DNA from: Catellatospora paridis
Lineage (GTDB): Bacteria; Actinomycetota; Actinomycetes; Mycobacteriales; Micromonosporaceae
Assembly: GCF_009720365.1 (NCBI RefSeq)
Contig: NZ_ML769320.1
Span: 145,276-209,275 of the forward strand
DNA length: 64,000 nt
Direction: 5' to 3'
Every line of letters begins with the position of its first letter. The first letter of the stretch is position 1. Of this stretch, positions 42,188-51,450 are shown piece after piece. Below the pieces are notes generated by a model. The model did not search any database and was not told the DNA's origin. It saw only the letters and a list, made by a program, of their open reading frames with translations. Position numbers and translations under genes: made by a program.

Positions 42188-42751
42188 TCAGGGGACGCGG
42201 CGGGCGATGGCGTGGAGGGCGAACAGGACGTAGCCGACCAGCAGGGGGGCGGTGATCGGGAGGATCGAGCCCAGCAGGAAGGCGATGCCGATGACGCCGG
42301 CACAGGTCACGATCAGCGCGGGCCGGGTCACCGCGGTGCGCAGGGCGCGGCGGTAGGTGTGCCCCCGGCCCAGGACGGGGATCGTCAGCGCGACCAGGCC
42401 GATCAGCGCGACCGCCGCTACCGCCGTGACGCCCAGCAGCACCTCGCCGCCGGGGACCAGGCCCCCGCGCAGCCAGTAGATGTTCAGAGCGACCAGCAGC
42501 GCCGCGGCCAGCACGGTCAGGGTGGCCAGCAGGCCGGGGAGCAGGCGGCGGCCGAAGGTGCGGAGCAGGTCGCGGGGGCCGGGCCAGCGGCCGTCGGTGA
42601 AGCGCAGGTGCACGGCCTCCGCGCCGACGGCGACGGCGGCGCCGGTCGTCACGACCGGCACCGCCGCGACGGTCACCAGGATGCCGACCAGGGCGAGGTC
42701 GGTGGCGTCACGCAGGGTGTCGCGCCAGTCCGTGGTGGTCGTCGCCGTCAT
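42188..42751 (-). CDS. DUF624/YesL-like membrane protein
   Basis: The 187-residue product has about four to five hydrophobic helices, with the YesL-type first helix region DLALVGILVTVAAVPVVTTGAA and a basic loop TFGRRLLPG. YesL-type proteins usually accompany plant-polysaccharide ABC transporters (the yes/yte pectin loci in Bacillus). It starts 3 bases after the MalG-type permease stop, so it is the last cistron of the sugar-uptake operon. Its precise job is unknown. Confidence 0.82.
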   Translation of the reverse strand: MTATTTTDWRDTLRDATDLALVGILVTVAAVPVVTTGAAVAVGAEAVHLRFTDGRWPGPRDLLRTFGRRLLPGLLATLTVLAAALLVALNIYWLRGGLVPGGEVLLGVTAVAAVALIGLVALTIPVLGRGHTYRRALRTAVTRPALIVTCAGVIGIAFLLGSILPITAPLLVGYVLFALHAIARRVP

Positions 42752-42754
42752 CTT

Positions 42755-43588
42755 TCAGCCCTTCAGTCCGCTGGTGTTGATGCCCTGGACCAGGAAGCGC
42801 TGGAAGCCCAGGAAGAACAAGAACACCGGAAGCAGGGACAGTACCGACATGGCCAGCATCGGGCCGATCGAGGTCTGGCCGCTGGAGTCGATGAACAGCC
42901 GCAGCGCCACCGGCACGGTGTAGCTGGGCACGCTGGGCAGGTAGACCAGCTGGGTGAAGAAGTCGTTCCAGGTCCAGATGAAGGAGAAGATCGCCGTCGT
43001 GATCAGGGCCGGTCGCGACAGCGGGAGGATGACGTGCCAGAACGTGCGGTATGGGTCGCAACCGTCGATCTTGGCGGCGTCGTCGAGCTCGCGGGGGATG
43101 CCCCGCATGAACTGGACCATGAGGAAGATGAAGAAGGCCTCCGTGGCCAGCAGCTTGGGCAGGATCAGCGGCAGCGGGGTGTCGATCCAGCCGAACTCGC
43201 TGAACAGCACGTACTGCGGCACGATCAGCACGTGCCCGGGCAGCAGCAACGTCGCGATCATGAGCGCGAAGTAGCCCTTGCGGCCCCAGAACCGCAACCG
43301 CGCGAAGGCGTACGCGGTGACCAGGCAGGACGCCGCGTTCGCCACCACCGTGGCGAGCGAGATCAGGATGCTGTTCCCGAAGAAGCGGCCGAAGTTGACG
43401 CCGGGGATGTAGCTCCAGCCGTCGGAGTAGTTCGACCAGGTCACCTCCTCGGGCCAGATGGAGAGGTTGCTGGTCACCTCGGTGGGCGACTTCAGCGACG
43501 AGCCCAGCACCCAGATCAGGGGGTAGAGCACGATCGCCAGCACGCCGAGTAGGGCCAGCACCCGCACCCAGCCACGTACGCGGGCCAT
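42755..43588 (-). CDS. Carbohydrate ABC transporter permease (MalG type)
   Basis: The 277-residue protein starts at ATG 43588, overlapping the previous stop by one base (TGATG). It has six transmembrane helices and the EAA loop contacting the ATPase (ELDDAAKIDGCDPYRTFWHVILPLSRPAL, about residues 170-198). It partners with the MalF-type permease upstream. The operon has no ATP-binding subunit. Confidence 0.94.
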   Translation of the reverse strand: MARVRGWVRVLALLGVLAIVLYPLIWVLGSSLKSPTEVTSNLSIWPEEVTWSNYSDGWSYIPGVNFGRFFGNSILISLATVVANAASCLVTAYAFARLRFWGRKGYFALMIATLLLPGHVLIVPQYVLFSEFGWIDTPLPLILPKLLATEAFFIFLMVQFMRGIPRELDDAAKIDGCDPYRTFWHVILPLSRPALITTAIFSFIWTWNDFFTQLVYLPSVPSYTVPVALRLFIDSSGQTSIGPMLAMSVLSLLPVFLFFLGFQRFLVQGINTSGLKG

Positions 43589-44571
43589 CAGTTCTCTCCG
43601 TCCGAGTAGTGCACCCAGAACTTGCCGGTGCTGAAGAAGATGATGGTGATCAGGCCGATCGCCCCCAGGAAGATCCAGGCCAGCGCCGAGGCGTAGCCCA
43701 TCTGGAAGTCGGTGAAGGCCTTGTCGTAGATGTGCAGCGTGTAGAGCTTCGTGGCGCCCAGCGGGCCGCCGGTGCCGTTGCTGATGACGAACGCCGAGGT
43801 GAAGCCCTGGAAGCCGTTGATCGTCTCCAGCAGCAGGTTGAAGAAGATGACCGGCGACAGCATCGGCAGCGTGATGTGGAAGAACTGCCGGCGCTTGCTG
43901 GCCCCGTCGACCTGCGCGGCCTCGTAGAGCTCGGTGGGCACCTGCTTGAGGCCGGCCAGGAAGATGACCATCGGTGCGCCGAACTGCCACACCGTGAGCA
44001 CCATCAGGGTGGCCAGGGCCCAGTCCGGATCGTTGATCCAGTTGTTGCCCTCGATGCCGAACAGGCTCAGGCCGGCGTTGAACGCGCCTTCGCGGTTGAA
44101 CATGGCGACCCAGACCAGAGCCAGCGCCACCGAGCCGCCGAGCAGCGACGGCAGGTAGAACATGCTCCGGAACAGGCCGACGCCGCGGCGTTCCCGGTTG
44201 AGCAGCAGGGCCACGCCCAGCGAAGCGGCCAGCTTGAGCGGGATCGCGATCAGGCCGAAGGTGAGCGTGACGCGCACCGACTGCCAGAAGGTCGGATCAA
44301 GGGTGAAGATCTTCTCGTAGTTGTCGAAACCCACCCACTCCACGAACTCCCAGCTCGACAGGACGTCGTAGTTGGTGAAGCTCAGGTAGAGCGAGAGCAG
44401 CATCGGGAACGCGGTGATCGCCATCAGGCCGATCAGCCACGGAGAGAGGAAGACATAGCCCGCCAGGCCCTCGGAGCGGCGGGCGGCGTAGTTCTTGCGC
44501 CGGCCGCGCGCCGGCGGCGGCGCTGACGCCGGAACCGGGAGGGCCGGACGGGAGGCCGTGGTGAGTGCCAC
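43588..44571 (-). CDS. Carbohydrate ABC transporter permease (MalF type)
   Basis: The 327-residue protein has an N-terminal Pro/Ala-rich cytoplasmic stretch, six transmembrane helices (first YVFLSPWLIGLMAITAFPMLLSLYLSF) and the EAA motif (ELYEAAQVDGASKRRQFFHITLPMLSP, about residues 219-245). The start is GTG 44571. It is 158 bases downstream of the binding-protein gene, separated from it by a very GC-rich hairpin that could let the binding protein be made in excess. Confidence 0.93.
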   Translation of the reverse strand: MALTTASRPALPVPASAPPPARGRRKNYAARRSEGLAGYVFLSPWLIGLMAITAFPMLLSLYLSFTNYDVLSSWEFVEWVGFDNYEKIFTLDPTFWQSVRVTLTFGLIAIPLKLAASLGVALLLNRERRGVGLFRSMFYLPSLLGGSVALALVWVAMFNREGAFNAGLSLFGIEGNNWINDPDWALATLMVLTVWQFGAPMVIFLAGLKQVPTELYEAAQVDGASKRRQFFHITLPMLSPVIFFNLLLETINGFQGFTSAFVISNGTGGPLGATKLYTLHIYDKAFTDFQMGYASALAWIFLGAIGLITIIFFSTGKFWVHYSDGEN

Positions 44572-44618
44572 GCGCGGTCCCCTTCCAGGAAACGAGATCG
44601 ATGTGCTGCGGAAATGGA

Positions 44619-44660
44619 GCGGGCCCGGCCCCGGCCCGGGATCGGCCGGGCCGGGCCCGC
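44619..44660 (-). terminator. GC-rich hairpin between binding-protein and permease genes
   Basis: GCGGGCCCGGCCC and GGGCCGGGCCCGC form a long stem with a further inner GGCC pairing. It has no T-tract. In sugar ABC operons such hairpins act as partial terminators or mRNA stabilisers downstream of the binding-protein gene. Confidence 0.65.
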
Positions 44661-44729
44661 GTCCGCTGGTGGATGGTCCCGGCAGCCCGCCTGTACCGCG
44701 GGCCGCCGGGGAGTCCCACCAGCGTCAGG

Positions 44730-46097
44730 TCACGCCAGAGCGGCGGTGGCCTCGGAGAAGAACTGCTTGGCCGCGGCCGCGGGGGTCTGCTTGCCGTACG
44801 ACACCGTCTCGGCAATGTCGCGCAGCGTGTTGCGCAGGCCGCTGTGGCCCTTCGGCGGCGGCGCGGGGGCCGGGCCGAACTTCGGCGTGATCTCGTTCTC
44901 GAAGGCGACGGTGTCCTTCATCTTCTGGTCGGTCAGCCCGTCGGAGACCGACTTGCGCACGTCGAGGTTGTTCGGCAGGCCCCGGTCCACGCCCAGGATC
45001 TTGCCGGCCTCCACGTCGTTGACCAGGAAGTTGATGATGTCGGCCACCACGTCGGGAGCCTTGGTGGTACGCGAGGCAGCCCAGTACGTGGACGCGCGCG
45101 CCCACTGGCCCTTCGGGTCGCCCGGGTAGGCCGTCATACCGAGGTCGTTCTTGGTGGCCTTCTGCATCTCGGAGAGCTGGTTGGACCACATGAACGACAC
45201 GGCGGCCTTCTTGGTGACCACCAGCTGGGTGGCGACGCTGCCGGTGACCGCCTCGTGGCAGACGTCGGCGGGCGGGGTCGCGCCCTTGGCCCGGGCGTCC
45301 ACCCACAGCTGGAACCACGCGACCAGGTCGGCCTCGGTGAAGGCCAGCTTGGGGCCGTCGTAGAACTCCTTGCCCTGGGCGCGCAGCCACAGCCAGAACG
45401 CCTTGTAGTCCGAGCTCGGGTCCATCAGGCCCCAGTACTTGCCGCCGGCCTTGGTGGTGACACCGGCCGCCCAGGTGATCGTCTGCTCGTACGTCCAGCC
45501 GATCTGCGGCACCTCGATGCCCAGCTCGGTCAGCTTCGTCTTGTCGTAGATGATCGCCGGGGTGTTCTCGCCGGTGGCGATGGCCACCTGCTTGCCGCCG
45601 AGCTGCCCGTACTTGGTGAGGCTCTCGGGGTGCTTCGACACGTCGATCTTCTTGTTCGCCGTGTACTTGGACAGGTCCAGGGTGACGTTGCGGCCGGCGT
45701 ACTCGGCCAGGCCGTTGTCGTCGATCTGGAAGATGTCCGGCGCGTTGCCACCGGCGGCGATGGTGGCGAGCTTGTCGTAGTAGCCGGTGAAGGCCTGCCA
45801 GGTCGGCGTGATCGTGACGTTGGGGTGCTTGGCCGTGTAGAGCTTCAGCGCTTCCTCGGTCAGCTTGGCGCGGGCCTCGCCGCCCCACCAGAAGAAGGAG
45901 ACGGTGTACTTGGCGTTCGGGTCGACCGCCGCGGGCTCCTCCTCGCCGCCACAGGCGGCCAGCAGGCCGGCGGCGGGGACGGCAATGGCCGTTCCGGCGA
46001 GCATGCGCAGCAGGTGGCGGCGATTCCAACCGCCCGCCGGCAGGCTACCGTTGTGCTGCGTCGGCTCGTCGGCCGGCGCGGGTGTCGCTGGGTGCAT
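44730..46097 (-). CDS. Sugar-binding lipoprotein of ABC transporter
   Basis: The product is 455 residues from ATG 46097, behind GGGAG. A twin-arginine-like NRRHLLRM precedes the hydrophobic h-region and the lipobox LLAAC (Cys about residue 49), so the protein is probably a Tat-exported lipoprotein. The remainder is a family 1 extracellular solute-binding fold (FFWWGGEARAKLTEEALKLYTAKHPNVTITPTW...). Given the neighbouring uronate genes and LacI operators, its ligand is likely an oligogalacturonide or related pectin fragment; this is an inference. Confidence 0.93.
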   Translation of the reverse strand: MHPATPAPADEPTQHNGSLPAGGWNRRHLLRMLAGTAIAVPAAGLLAACGGEEEPAAVDPNAKYTVSFFWWGGEARAKLTEEALKLYTAKHPNVTITPTWQAFTGYYDKLATIAAGGNAPDIFQIDDNGLAEYAGRNVTLDLSKYTANKKIDVSKHPESLTKYGQLGGKQVAIATGENTPAIIYDKTKLTELGIEVPQIGWTYEQTITWAAGVTTKAGGKYWGLMDPSSDYKAFWLWLRAQGKEFYDGPKLAFTEADLVAWFQLWVDARAKGATPPADVCHEAVTGSVATQLVVTKKAAVSFMWSNQLSEMQKATKNDLGMTAYPGDPKGQWARASTYWAASRTTKAPDVVADIINFLVNDVEAGKILGVDRGLPNNLDVRKSVSDGLTDQKMKDTVAFENEITPKFGPAPAPPPKGHSGLRNTLRDIAETVSYGKQTPAAAAKQFFSEATAALA

Positions 46098-46102
46098 AGC
46101 TT

Positions 46103-47149
46103 TCACTCCCTGCTCTCGGAAGCGACACCGTCAAAGGGCGGTTGCTGCCGCCTGCCCGGGCCCGCAGTGCGATGCGGGCCCGGGCCTGACGAGTCGCGGA
46201 TGACCAACTCGGTCTGAAGCGTTACCAGTGCCGTGGTGCGGCGGTCGTCGCCATGCTGAAGCAGCATGTCGACGGCCGCCCGTCCGGCGGCCGCCGTGGG
46301 GGTGGCCACCGTCGTCAACATGGGGCGGGTGCGGCGGCTCAGCGCGGTGTCGTCTATTCCGACGACACTGATCTGATCCGGCACCTTGACCCCGCGGTGG
46401 TCGAGAGCGTCGATCAGGCCGACGGCCATGAGGTCGTTGTACGCGAGCACGGCGCTGACGCCCGCCCGCAGCACCGCCTCGGCCTGTGCCGACCCGCTCT
46501 CCTCGGTGGGCGCGTTGGGCCCGAGGACCACCAGCTCGGCCCCGGCGGTGCGGGCGGCGAGGGTGGCCGCGCGGCGGATCTCCCGGTTCGTCCAGGACCC
46601 GCGCGGGCCGCCCAGCAGGGCGATCTCGCGGTGGCCGAGGCCGACCAGGTGTTCCATCGCGAGCCGGGCGCCCTGCGCGACGTCCATCACGACCGCGGGC
46701 AGGCCGGGAACCGGCCTGTTGACCACGACCAGCGGGACCTCGCGGGACAGCTGCTCGATCTGGGTGTTGCTCATGCGGGGGCTGCACAGCAGCACCCCGT
46801 CCACCTGCTTGGCCAGTGCGAGCACCAGCTCCTCCTCGACACCGGGGTCCTCATTGGTGTCGGCGACGAAGACGTGGTAGTCGCGGCCGCGGGCATGACT
46901 TTCCGCCGCCTTGATCAGCGGCGGGAAGAACGGGTTGGCGATGTCCGCCACGATCAGCCCGATGTTGTGCGTGCGCCCGGTGATCAGCGCGCGGGCGGCC
47001 CGGTTGGGCCGGTATCCCAGCACTTCCGCCGCGGCGAGCACGTGGGCCCGGGTCTCGGCGTTCACCAGTTGCGGTGCGCTGAACGCGCGGGACACGGTGG
47101 AGACGTGCACGCCACTGGCCTTGGCGACATCGCGGATAGTGGCCGGCAC
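46103..47149 (-). CDS. LacI-family transcriptional regulator
   Basis: The 348-residue protein starts at GTG 47149, five bases after GGAG; GTG 47155 is the alternative. The helix-turn-helix ATIRDVAKASGVHVSTVSRAFSAPQLV is followed by the hinge helix and a sugar-binding core (HNIGLIVADIANPFFPPLIKAAE). It stops 5 bases before the binding-protein gene, so it is the first gene of the uptake operon. Palindromes with TGCAAACG lie in its own promoter, in the divergent uronate promoter and near the first pectate lyase, and make it the probable pectin-utilisation repressor. Confidence 0.93.
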   Translation of the reverse strand: MPATIRDVAKASGVHVSTVSRAFSAPQLVNAETRAHVLAAAEVLGYRPNRAARALITGRTHNIGLIVADIANPFFPPLIKAAESHARGRDYHVFVADTNEDPGVEEELVLALAKQVDGVLLCSPRMSNTQIEQLSREVPLVVVNRPVPGLPAVVMDVAQGARLAMEHLVGLGHREIALLGGPRGSWTNREIRRAATLAARTAGAELVVLGPNAPTEESGSAQAEAVLRAGVSAVLAYNDLMAVGLIDALDHRGVKVPDQISVVGIDDTALSRRTRPMLTTVATPTAAAGRAAVDMLLQHGDDRRTTALVTLQTELVIRDSSGPGPHRTAGPGRRQQPPFDGVASESRE

Positions 47150-47201
47150 CTGCACTCCTTTGTGTACACGCGATCCTGTGTTGGCTATCACGGTGGTGAC
47201 C

Positions 47202-47231
47202 CATTAATGCAAACGGTTGCGACGGTGTCAA
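47202..47231 (-). promoter_or_regulatory. Promoter and operator of the LacI-ABC operon
   Basis: On the minus strand TTGACA (47226-47231) and TTAATG (47202-47207) are 18 bases apart. The spacer contains the operator TGCAAACGGTTGCG (plus-strand 47208-47221), so repressor binding would block polymerase directly. Confidence 0.75.
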
Positions 47232-47325
47232 CGGCTGAAGATGTCGATCTGGTTTCGGCAGTGGACCTTGACGGTGTCAGCACTGGGAAATAACAGGACA
47301 ATCAAGGCGGATTCCGGGGCAACCA

Positions 47326-47372
47326 TTGACGCGATCGGAGCGTGATGGTTAGTTCTGCTGCAAACGTTTGTA
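47326..47372 (+). promoter_or_regulatory. Promoter and operator of the uronate operon
   Basis: TTGACG (47326-47331) and TTAGTT (47349-47354) are 17 bases apart. The near-perfect palindrome TGCAAACGTTTGTA (47359-47372) begins 5 bases after the -10, over the start of transcription. Confidence 0.75.
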
Positions 47373-47396
47373 GTCGCATGAGGCCCAGGAGGCCGG

Positions 47397-48710
47397 ATGA
47401 CCACGCGGTACGCGATCGTGGGGACCGGGGCTCGAGCGCAGATGTTCGCCCAAGCCCTGAACAAGCACGGCGAGCTTGTCGCACTAGCCGACGTCAACCC
47501 CGCTCGGATCGCCGCCCAGCAGCGCCGCCTGCAGGCGGCGGGCGCCCCGCCCGCCGTGGCCTACGACGCCGGCGACGTGCCGGCGATGCTGGCCAAGGAA
47601 CGCGTCGACACCCTGGTGGTGTGCAGCGTCGACGCCACGCACGACGAGTACATCGTCGCCGCGCTGGACGCCGGGTGCTCGGTGGTGACGGAGAAGCCGA
47701 TGACCGTGGACGTGCCGAAGTGCCGGCGCATCCTGGAGGCGGTGCGGCGCAACGACGGCAAGGTCGGGGTCGCCTTCAACTACCGCTTCCACCCGGTGCA
47801 CGAGCAGGTCCGCACGCTGCTGGCCGAGGGCGCGATCGGCGAGATCGGCTCGGTGCACTTCGAGTGGCTGCTCGACGTGCGCCACGGCGCGGACTACTTC
47901 CGCCGCTGGCACCGCGACCGGGCCAACTCCGGCGGCCTGCTGGTGCACAAGGCGACGCACCACTTCGACCTGGTCAACTGGTGGCTGAACAGCACGCCGG
48001 TGCGGGTCACCGCCGAGGGCCGGCTGTTCCTGTACGGCGAGAACGGCGCCCGCCACGGCTACGCCCGCGACTACGCCCGCGCCCACGGCGCACCGGCCGC
48101 GGCCGGTGACCCGTTCGCGCTGCACCTGGCCGACAACCCGAACCTGGCCGAGCTGTACCTCGACGCGGAGTCCCACGACGGGTATCACCGCGACGTGAAC
48201 GTGTTCGCGCCCGGCACCGACATCGAGGACGACATGGCGGTGTTGGTCCGCTACGCCAGCGGCGCGACCATGTCGTACCACCTCACCGCGTACGCGCCCT
48301 GGGAGGGTTACCGGATCGCCTTCAACGGCAGCCGGGGCCGCCTCGAACTCGACATCGTCGAGTCCGACCACGTCGCGCCCGGGGTGGCCGGCGCGGTCAA
48401 GGGCCACTCGGCCGCGCTGCACGGCGTGGAGGCGGCCGCCGAGAGCGGCAGCGTCTCGCTGCGGCTGCGCCGGTACTGGGAGAAGCCGGTCGACGTGCCG
48501 GTGGCGGCGTACGACCGGCAGGGCCACGGCGGTGCGGACGTACGCATGACCGGGGTGCTCTTCGGCGGCGACGCCGACCCGCTGCAACGGTCCGCGACGG
48601 CGCTCGACGGCGCGCGCTCGCTGCTGACCGGCCTGGCCGCGAACGCGTCGATCGCCTCCGGGCGCAGCGTGGACGTGGCGGAACTGCTCGACATCTCGGA
48701 ATGGGAGTGA
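47397..48710 (+). CDS. Gfo/Idh/MocA family oxidoreductase
   Basis: The 437-residue protein starts at ATG 47397 behind AGGAGG. The N-terminal Rossmann fold has YAIVGTGARAQMF, and the EKPM motif (TEKPMTVD, about residues 100-107) is followed by a C-terminal alpha/beta substrate domain with GGLLVHKATHHFDLVNWW. Such enzymes oxidise or reduce sugars and sugar acids, and some act as glycosidases. It leads the uronate operon, and its stop overlaps uxaC. Confidence 0.92.
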   Translation: MTTRYAIVGTGARAQMFAQALNKHGELVALADVNPARIAAQQRRLQAAGAPPAVAYDAGDVPAMLAKERVDTLVVCSVDATHDEYIVAALDAGCSVVTEKPMTVDVPKCRRILEAVRRNDGKVGVAFNYRFHPVHEQVRTLLAEGAIGEIGSVHFEWLLDVRHGADYFRRWHRDRANSGGLLVHKATHHFDLVNWWLNSTPVRVTAEGRLFLYGENGARHGYARDYARAHGAPAAAGDPFALHLADNPNLAELYLDAESHDGYHRDVNVFAPGTDIEDDMAVLVRYASGATMSYHLTAYAPWEGYRIAFNGSRGRLELDIVESDHVAPGVAGAVKGHSAALHGVEAAAESGSVSLRLRRYWEKPVDVPVAAYDRQGHGGADVRMTGVLFGGDADPLQRSATALDGARSLLTGLAANASIASGRSVDVAELLDISEWE

Positions 48711-50173
48711 CGGACGTGGACGACCTGCTGTTCCCGGCGGAGGCGCGCACCCGGGCGATCGCCCGGGAGCTCTACACGCACGCGCGGAACCTGCCGCTGA
48801 TCAGCCCGCACGGCCACGTCGACCCCGGCATCCTGGCCGAGGACGCGCCGTTCCCGGACCCGGCCCGGCTCATCATCGTGCCCGACCACTACGTGACCCG
48901 CATGCTGCTCAGTCAGGGCGTGACGCCCGACCGGCTGGGCGTGCCGCGGGTCGACGGCGGCCCGGTGGAGACCGACCCGCGGGCGATCTGGCGCACCTTC
49001 GCCCAGCACTGGCACCTGTTCCGGGGCACGCCGTCGCGGCTGTGGCTGGAGCAGACCTTCAAGACCGTGTTCGACATCGAGACCCCGTTCGGGCCGTTGA
49101 CCGCCGACCGGGTGTACGACGAGCTGGCCGCGCGCCTGGAGCAGCCGGAATACCGGCCGCGGGCGCTGTTCGGCAAGTTCAACCTGGAGGTGCTGGCCAC
49201 CACCGAGTCGCCGCTGGACGACCTGTCCCGCCACGCCAAGCTGGCCGCGGACGGGTGGGGTGGCCCCGGCGGGCGCGTGATCACCACGTTCCGCCCGGAT
49301 GACCTGGTCGACATGGACTGGCCCGACTGGGCCGCCCGGGTGGTCCGGCTCGGTGAGATCACCGGCCTCGACACCAGCACCTACGACGGTTACCTCGCCG
49401 CACTGCGGCAGCGGCGGCTCGACTTCATCGCGGCGGGCGCGACCTGCTCCGACCACGGGCACCCGACCGCGGCGACCGGCGAGCTGGCCCCCGTGGACGC
49501 GCAGGCCCTGTTCGAGCGGGTGCTGCGGGACGGCCTGGCCGTGACGCCCGACGGCACGCCGGTGACCTCCGGCCCGGCGGCCACGCCGGCCGAGGCCGAG
49601 GCGTTCCGGGCGCACATGCTGATGCAGTTCGCCCGGATGTCGCTGGACGACGGCCTGGTCATGCAGCTGCACCCGGGCTCGTCGCGCAACCACAACGCGG
49701 CGCTGTTCCGCACGCACGGGCGTGACGTCGGCGGGGACATCCCGGTGGCCACCGAGTACACCAACGCGCTGCGGCCGCTGCTGGACGAGTTCGGGCACGA
49801 CCCGCGGTTCCGGGTCGTCGTCTACACGTTGGACGAGTACACCTTCACCCGCGAGCTGGCCCCGCTGGCCGGCGGCTACCCGGCGATGTTCGTCGGCGCG
49901 CCGTGGTGGTTCCTCGACGCGCCGGAGGCACTGCGCCGCTGGCGGGAGGGGGTCACCGAGACCGCGGGCTTCTACAACACCGCCGGGTTCGTCGACGACA
50001 CCCGCGCGTACTGCTCCATCCCGGTGCGCCACGACGTGGCCCGCCGGGTCGACGCGGGCTTCCTCGCGCGCCTGGTCGCCGAGCACCGCCTCGGCCTCGA
50101 CGAGGCCGCGGAGACCATCGCCGACCTGGCTTACCACCTGCCCAAGAAGATCTTCCGAGTAGGACAGTCATGA
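48701..50173 (+). CDS. uxaC: Glucuronate (uronate) isomerase
   Basis: The 490-residue protein is full length for UxaC, with the diagnostic SPHGHVDP metal-binding His pair near residue 30 and the downstream blocks GKFNLEVLATTESPLDDL and QLHPGSSRNHN. It interconverts D-glucuronate/D-fructuronate and D-galacturonate/D-tagaturonate. GTG 48707 is an alternative start that would overlap the previous stop. Its own stop overlaps the next gene as ATGA, so the operon is tightly coupled. Confidence 0.96.
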   Translation: MGVTDVDDLLFPAEARTRAIARELYTHARNLPLISPHGHVDPGILAEDAPFPDPARLIIVPDHYVTRMLLSQGVTPDRLGVPRVDGGPVETDPRAIWRTFAQHWHLFRGTPSRLWLEQTFKTVFDIETPFGPLTADRVYDELAARLEQPEYRPRALFGKFNLEVLATTESPLDDLSRHAKLAADGWGGPGGRVITTFRPDDLVDMDWPDWAARVVRLGEITGLDTSTYDGYLAALRQRRLDFIAAGATCSDHGHPTAATGELAPVDAQALFERVLRDGLAVTPDGTPVTSGPAATPAEAEAFRAHMLMQFARMSLDDGLVMQLHPGSSRNHNAALFRTHGRDVGGDIPVATEYTNALRPLLDEFGHDPRFRVVVYTLDEYTFTRELAPLAGGYPAMFVGAPWWFLDAPEALRRWREGVTETAGFYNTAGFVDDTRAYCSIPVRHDVARRVDAGFLARLVAEHRLGLDEAAETIADLAYHLPKKIFRVGQS

Positions 50174-51450
50174 AAATCATCGACGCCAAGGTGCACGACG
50201 TACGCTTCCCGACCGCCGCCGCGGGCGACGGCTCGGACGCGATCAACCGCGGGGACTACAGCGCCGCGTACGTCGAGCTGCACACCGAGTCCGGCCTGTT
50301 CGGCGCGGGCTTCACCTTCACCAACGGCCGCGGCAACGAGATCGCCTGCGCGGCGATCGAGGCCCTGTCGCACCACGTCGTCGGCCGCACGCTGGAGGAG
50401 ATCTTCGCCGACCCGGTGACGTTCTGGCGCTCGCTGAGCGCCGACGTGCAGCTGCGCTGGCTGGGCCCGGAGAAGGGCGTCATCCACATGGCGACCGGTG
50501 CGCTGGTCAACGCGGTGTGGGACCTGCGGGCCAAGGCCGAGGGCAAGCCGATGTGGCGGCTGCTGGCCGAGATGCCGGCCGAGGAGCTGGTGGCCAGCGT
50601 CGACTTCCACCACATCACCGACGCGATCACCCCGGCCGAGGCGCTGGAGCTGCTGCGCCAGGACGAGGGCTACGCCGAGCGGCTGGCCGTGCTGGAGCGG
50701 GACGGGTTCCCGTCGTACACCACCTCGGTGGGCTGGCTGGGCTACCCGGACGAGCAGGTGCGCGAGCTGACCCGGGCGGCGTACGCGCAGGGCTGGCGGG
50801 CGATGAAGATGAAGGTCGGCGGCCCGATCGAGGACGACATCCGCCGGGCGAGGCTGATCCGTGAGGAGATCGGCCCGGACGCGTTGCTGATGATGGACGC
50901 GAACCAGGTCTGGGACGTCGACGAGGCGATCGCCAACATGGCGGTGCTGGCCGAGGTCGACCCGTACTGGATCGAGGAGCCCACGCACGCCGACGACGTG
51001 CTCGGGCACGCGGCCGTGGCCCGGTCGGTGCGGCCGATCCGCGTCGCCACCGGTGAGGTCGCCGCGAACCGGGTCATCTTCAAACAGCTCATGCAGGCCG
51101 ACGCGATCCAAGTGTGCCAGATCGACGCGTGCCGGGTCGGCGGCGTCAACGAGGTGCTGTCGATCCTGCTGATGGCCGCGAAGTTCGGCGTGCCGGTGTG
51201 CCCGCACGCGGGCGGCGTCGGGCTCTGCGAGTACGTGCAGCACTTGTCGATCTTCGACTACCTGCGGCTCGGGCGCTCGCTCGACGGCCGGATGGTGGAG
51301 TACGTCGCGCACCTGCACGAGCACTTCGAGGACCCGATCAACGTGGTCGGCGGCCGCTACCAGCTGCCCACCCAGCCGGGTTACTCGGTGACGCTCAAGC
51401 CGGAGTCGATCGCGCAGTACTCGTTCCCGGACGGCCCGGTATGGCGATGA
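50170..51450 (+). CDS. Enolase-superfamily sugar-acid dehydratase (L-fuconate dehydratase-like)
   Basis: The 426-residue mandelate-racemase-group enzyme has KxK (Lys213-Met-Lys215 in KMKVG), metal ligand Asp243 in MDANQVWDV, a following WIEEPT glutamate and a C-terminal CPHAGGVGLCEYVQHL segment with the catalytic His region. The N-terminal signature DGSDAINRGDYSAAYVEL is close to L-fuconate dehydratase. No uxaA or uxuA (the usual altronate or mannonate dehydratases) is in the operon, so it may dehydrate the aldonate made by the adjacent UxuB-type reductase. That is an inference; L-fuconate or L-galactonate are the family substrates. Confidence 0.88.
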   Translation: MKIIDAKVHDVRFPTAAAGDGSDAINRGDYSAAYVELHTESGLFGAGFTFTNGRGNEIACAAIEALSHHVVGRTLEEIFADPVTFWRSLSADVQLRWLGPEKGVIHMATGALVNAVWDLRAKAEGKPMWRLLAEMPAEELVASVDFHHITDAITPAEALELLRQDEGYAERLAVLERDGFPSYTTSVGWLGYPDEQVRELTRAAYAQGWRAMKMKVGGPIEDDIRRARLIREEIGPDALLMMDANQVWDVDEAIANMAVLAEVDPYWIEEPTHADDVLGHAAVARSVRPIRVATGEVAANRVIFKQLMQADAIQVCQIDACRVGGVNEVLSILLMAAKFGVPVCPHAGGVGLCEYVQHLSIFDYLRLGRSLDGRMVEYVAHLHEHFEDPINVVGGRYQLPTQPGYSVTLKPESIAQYSFPDGPVWR

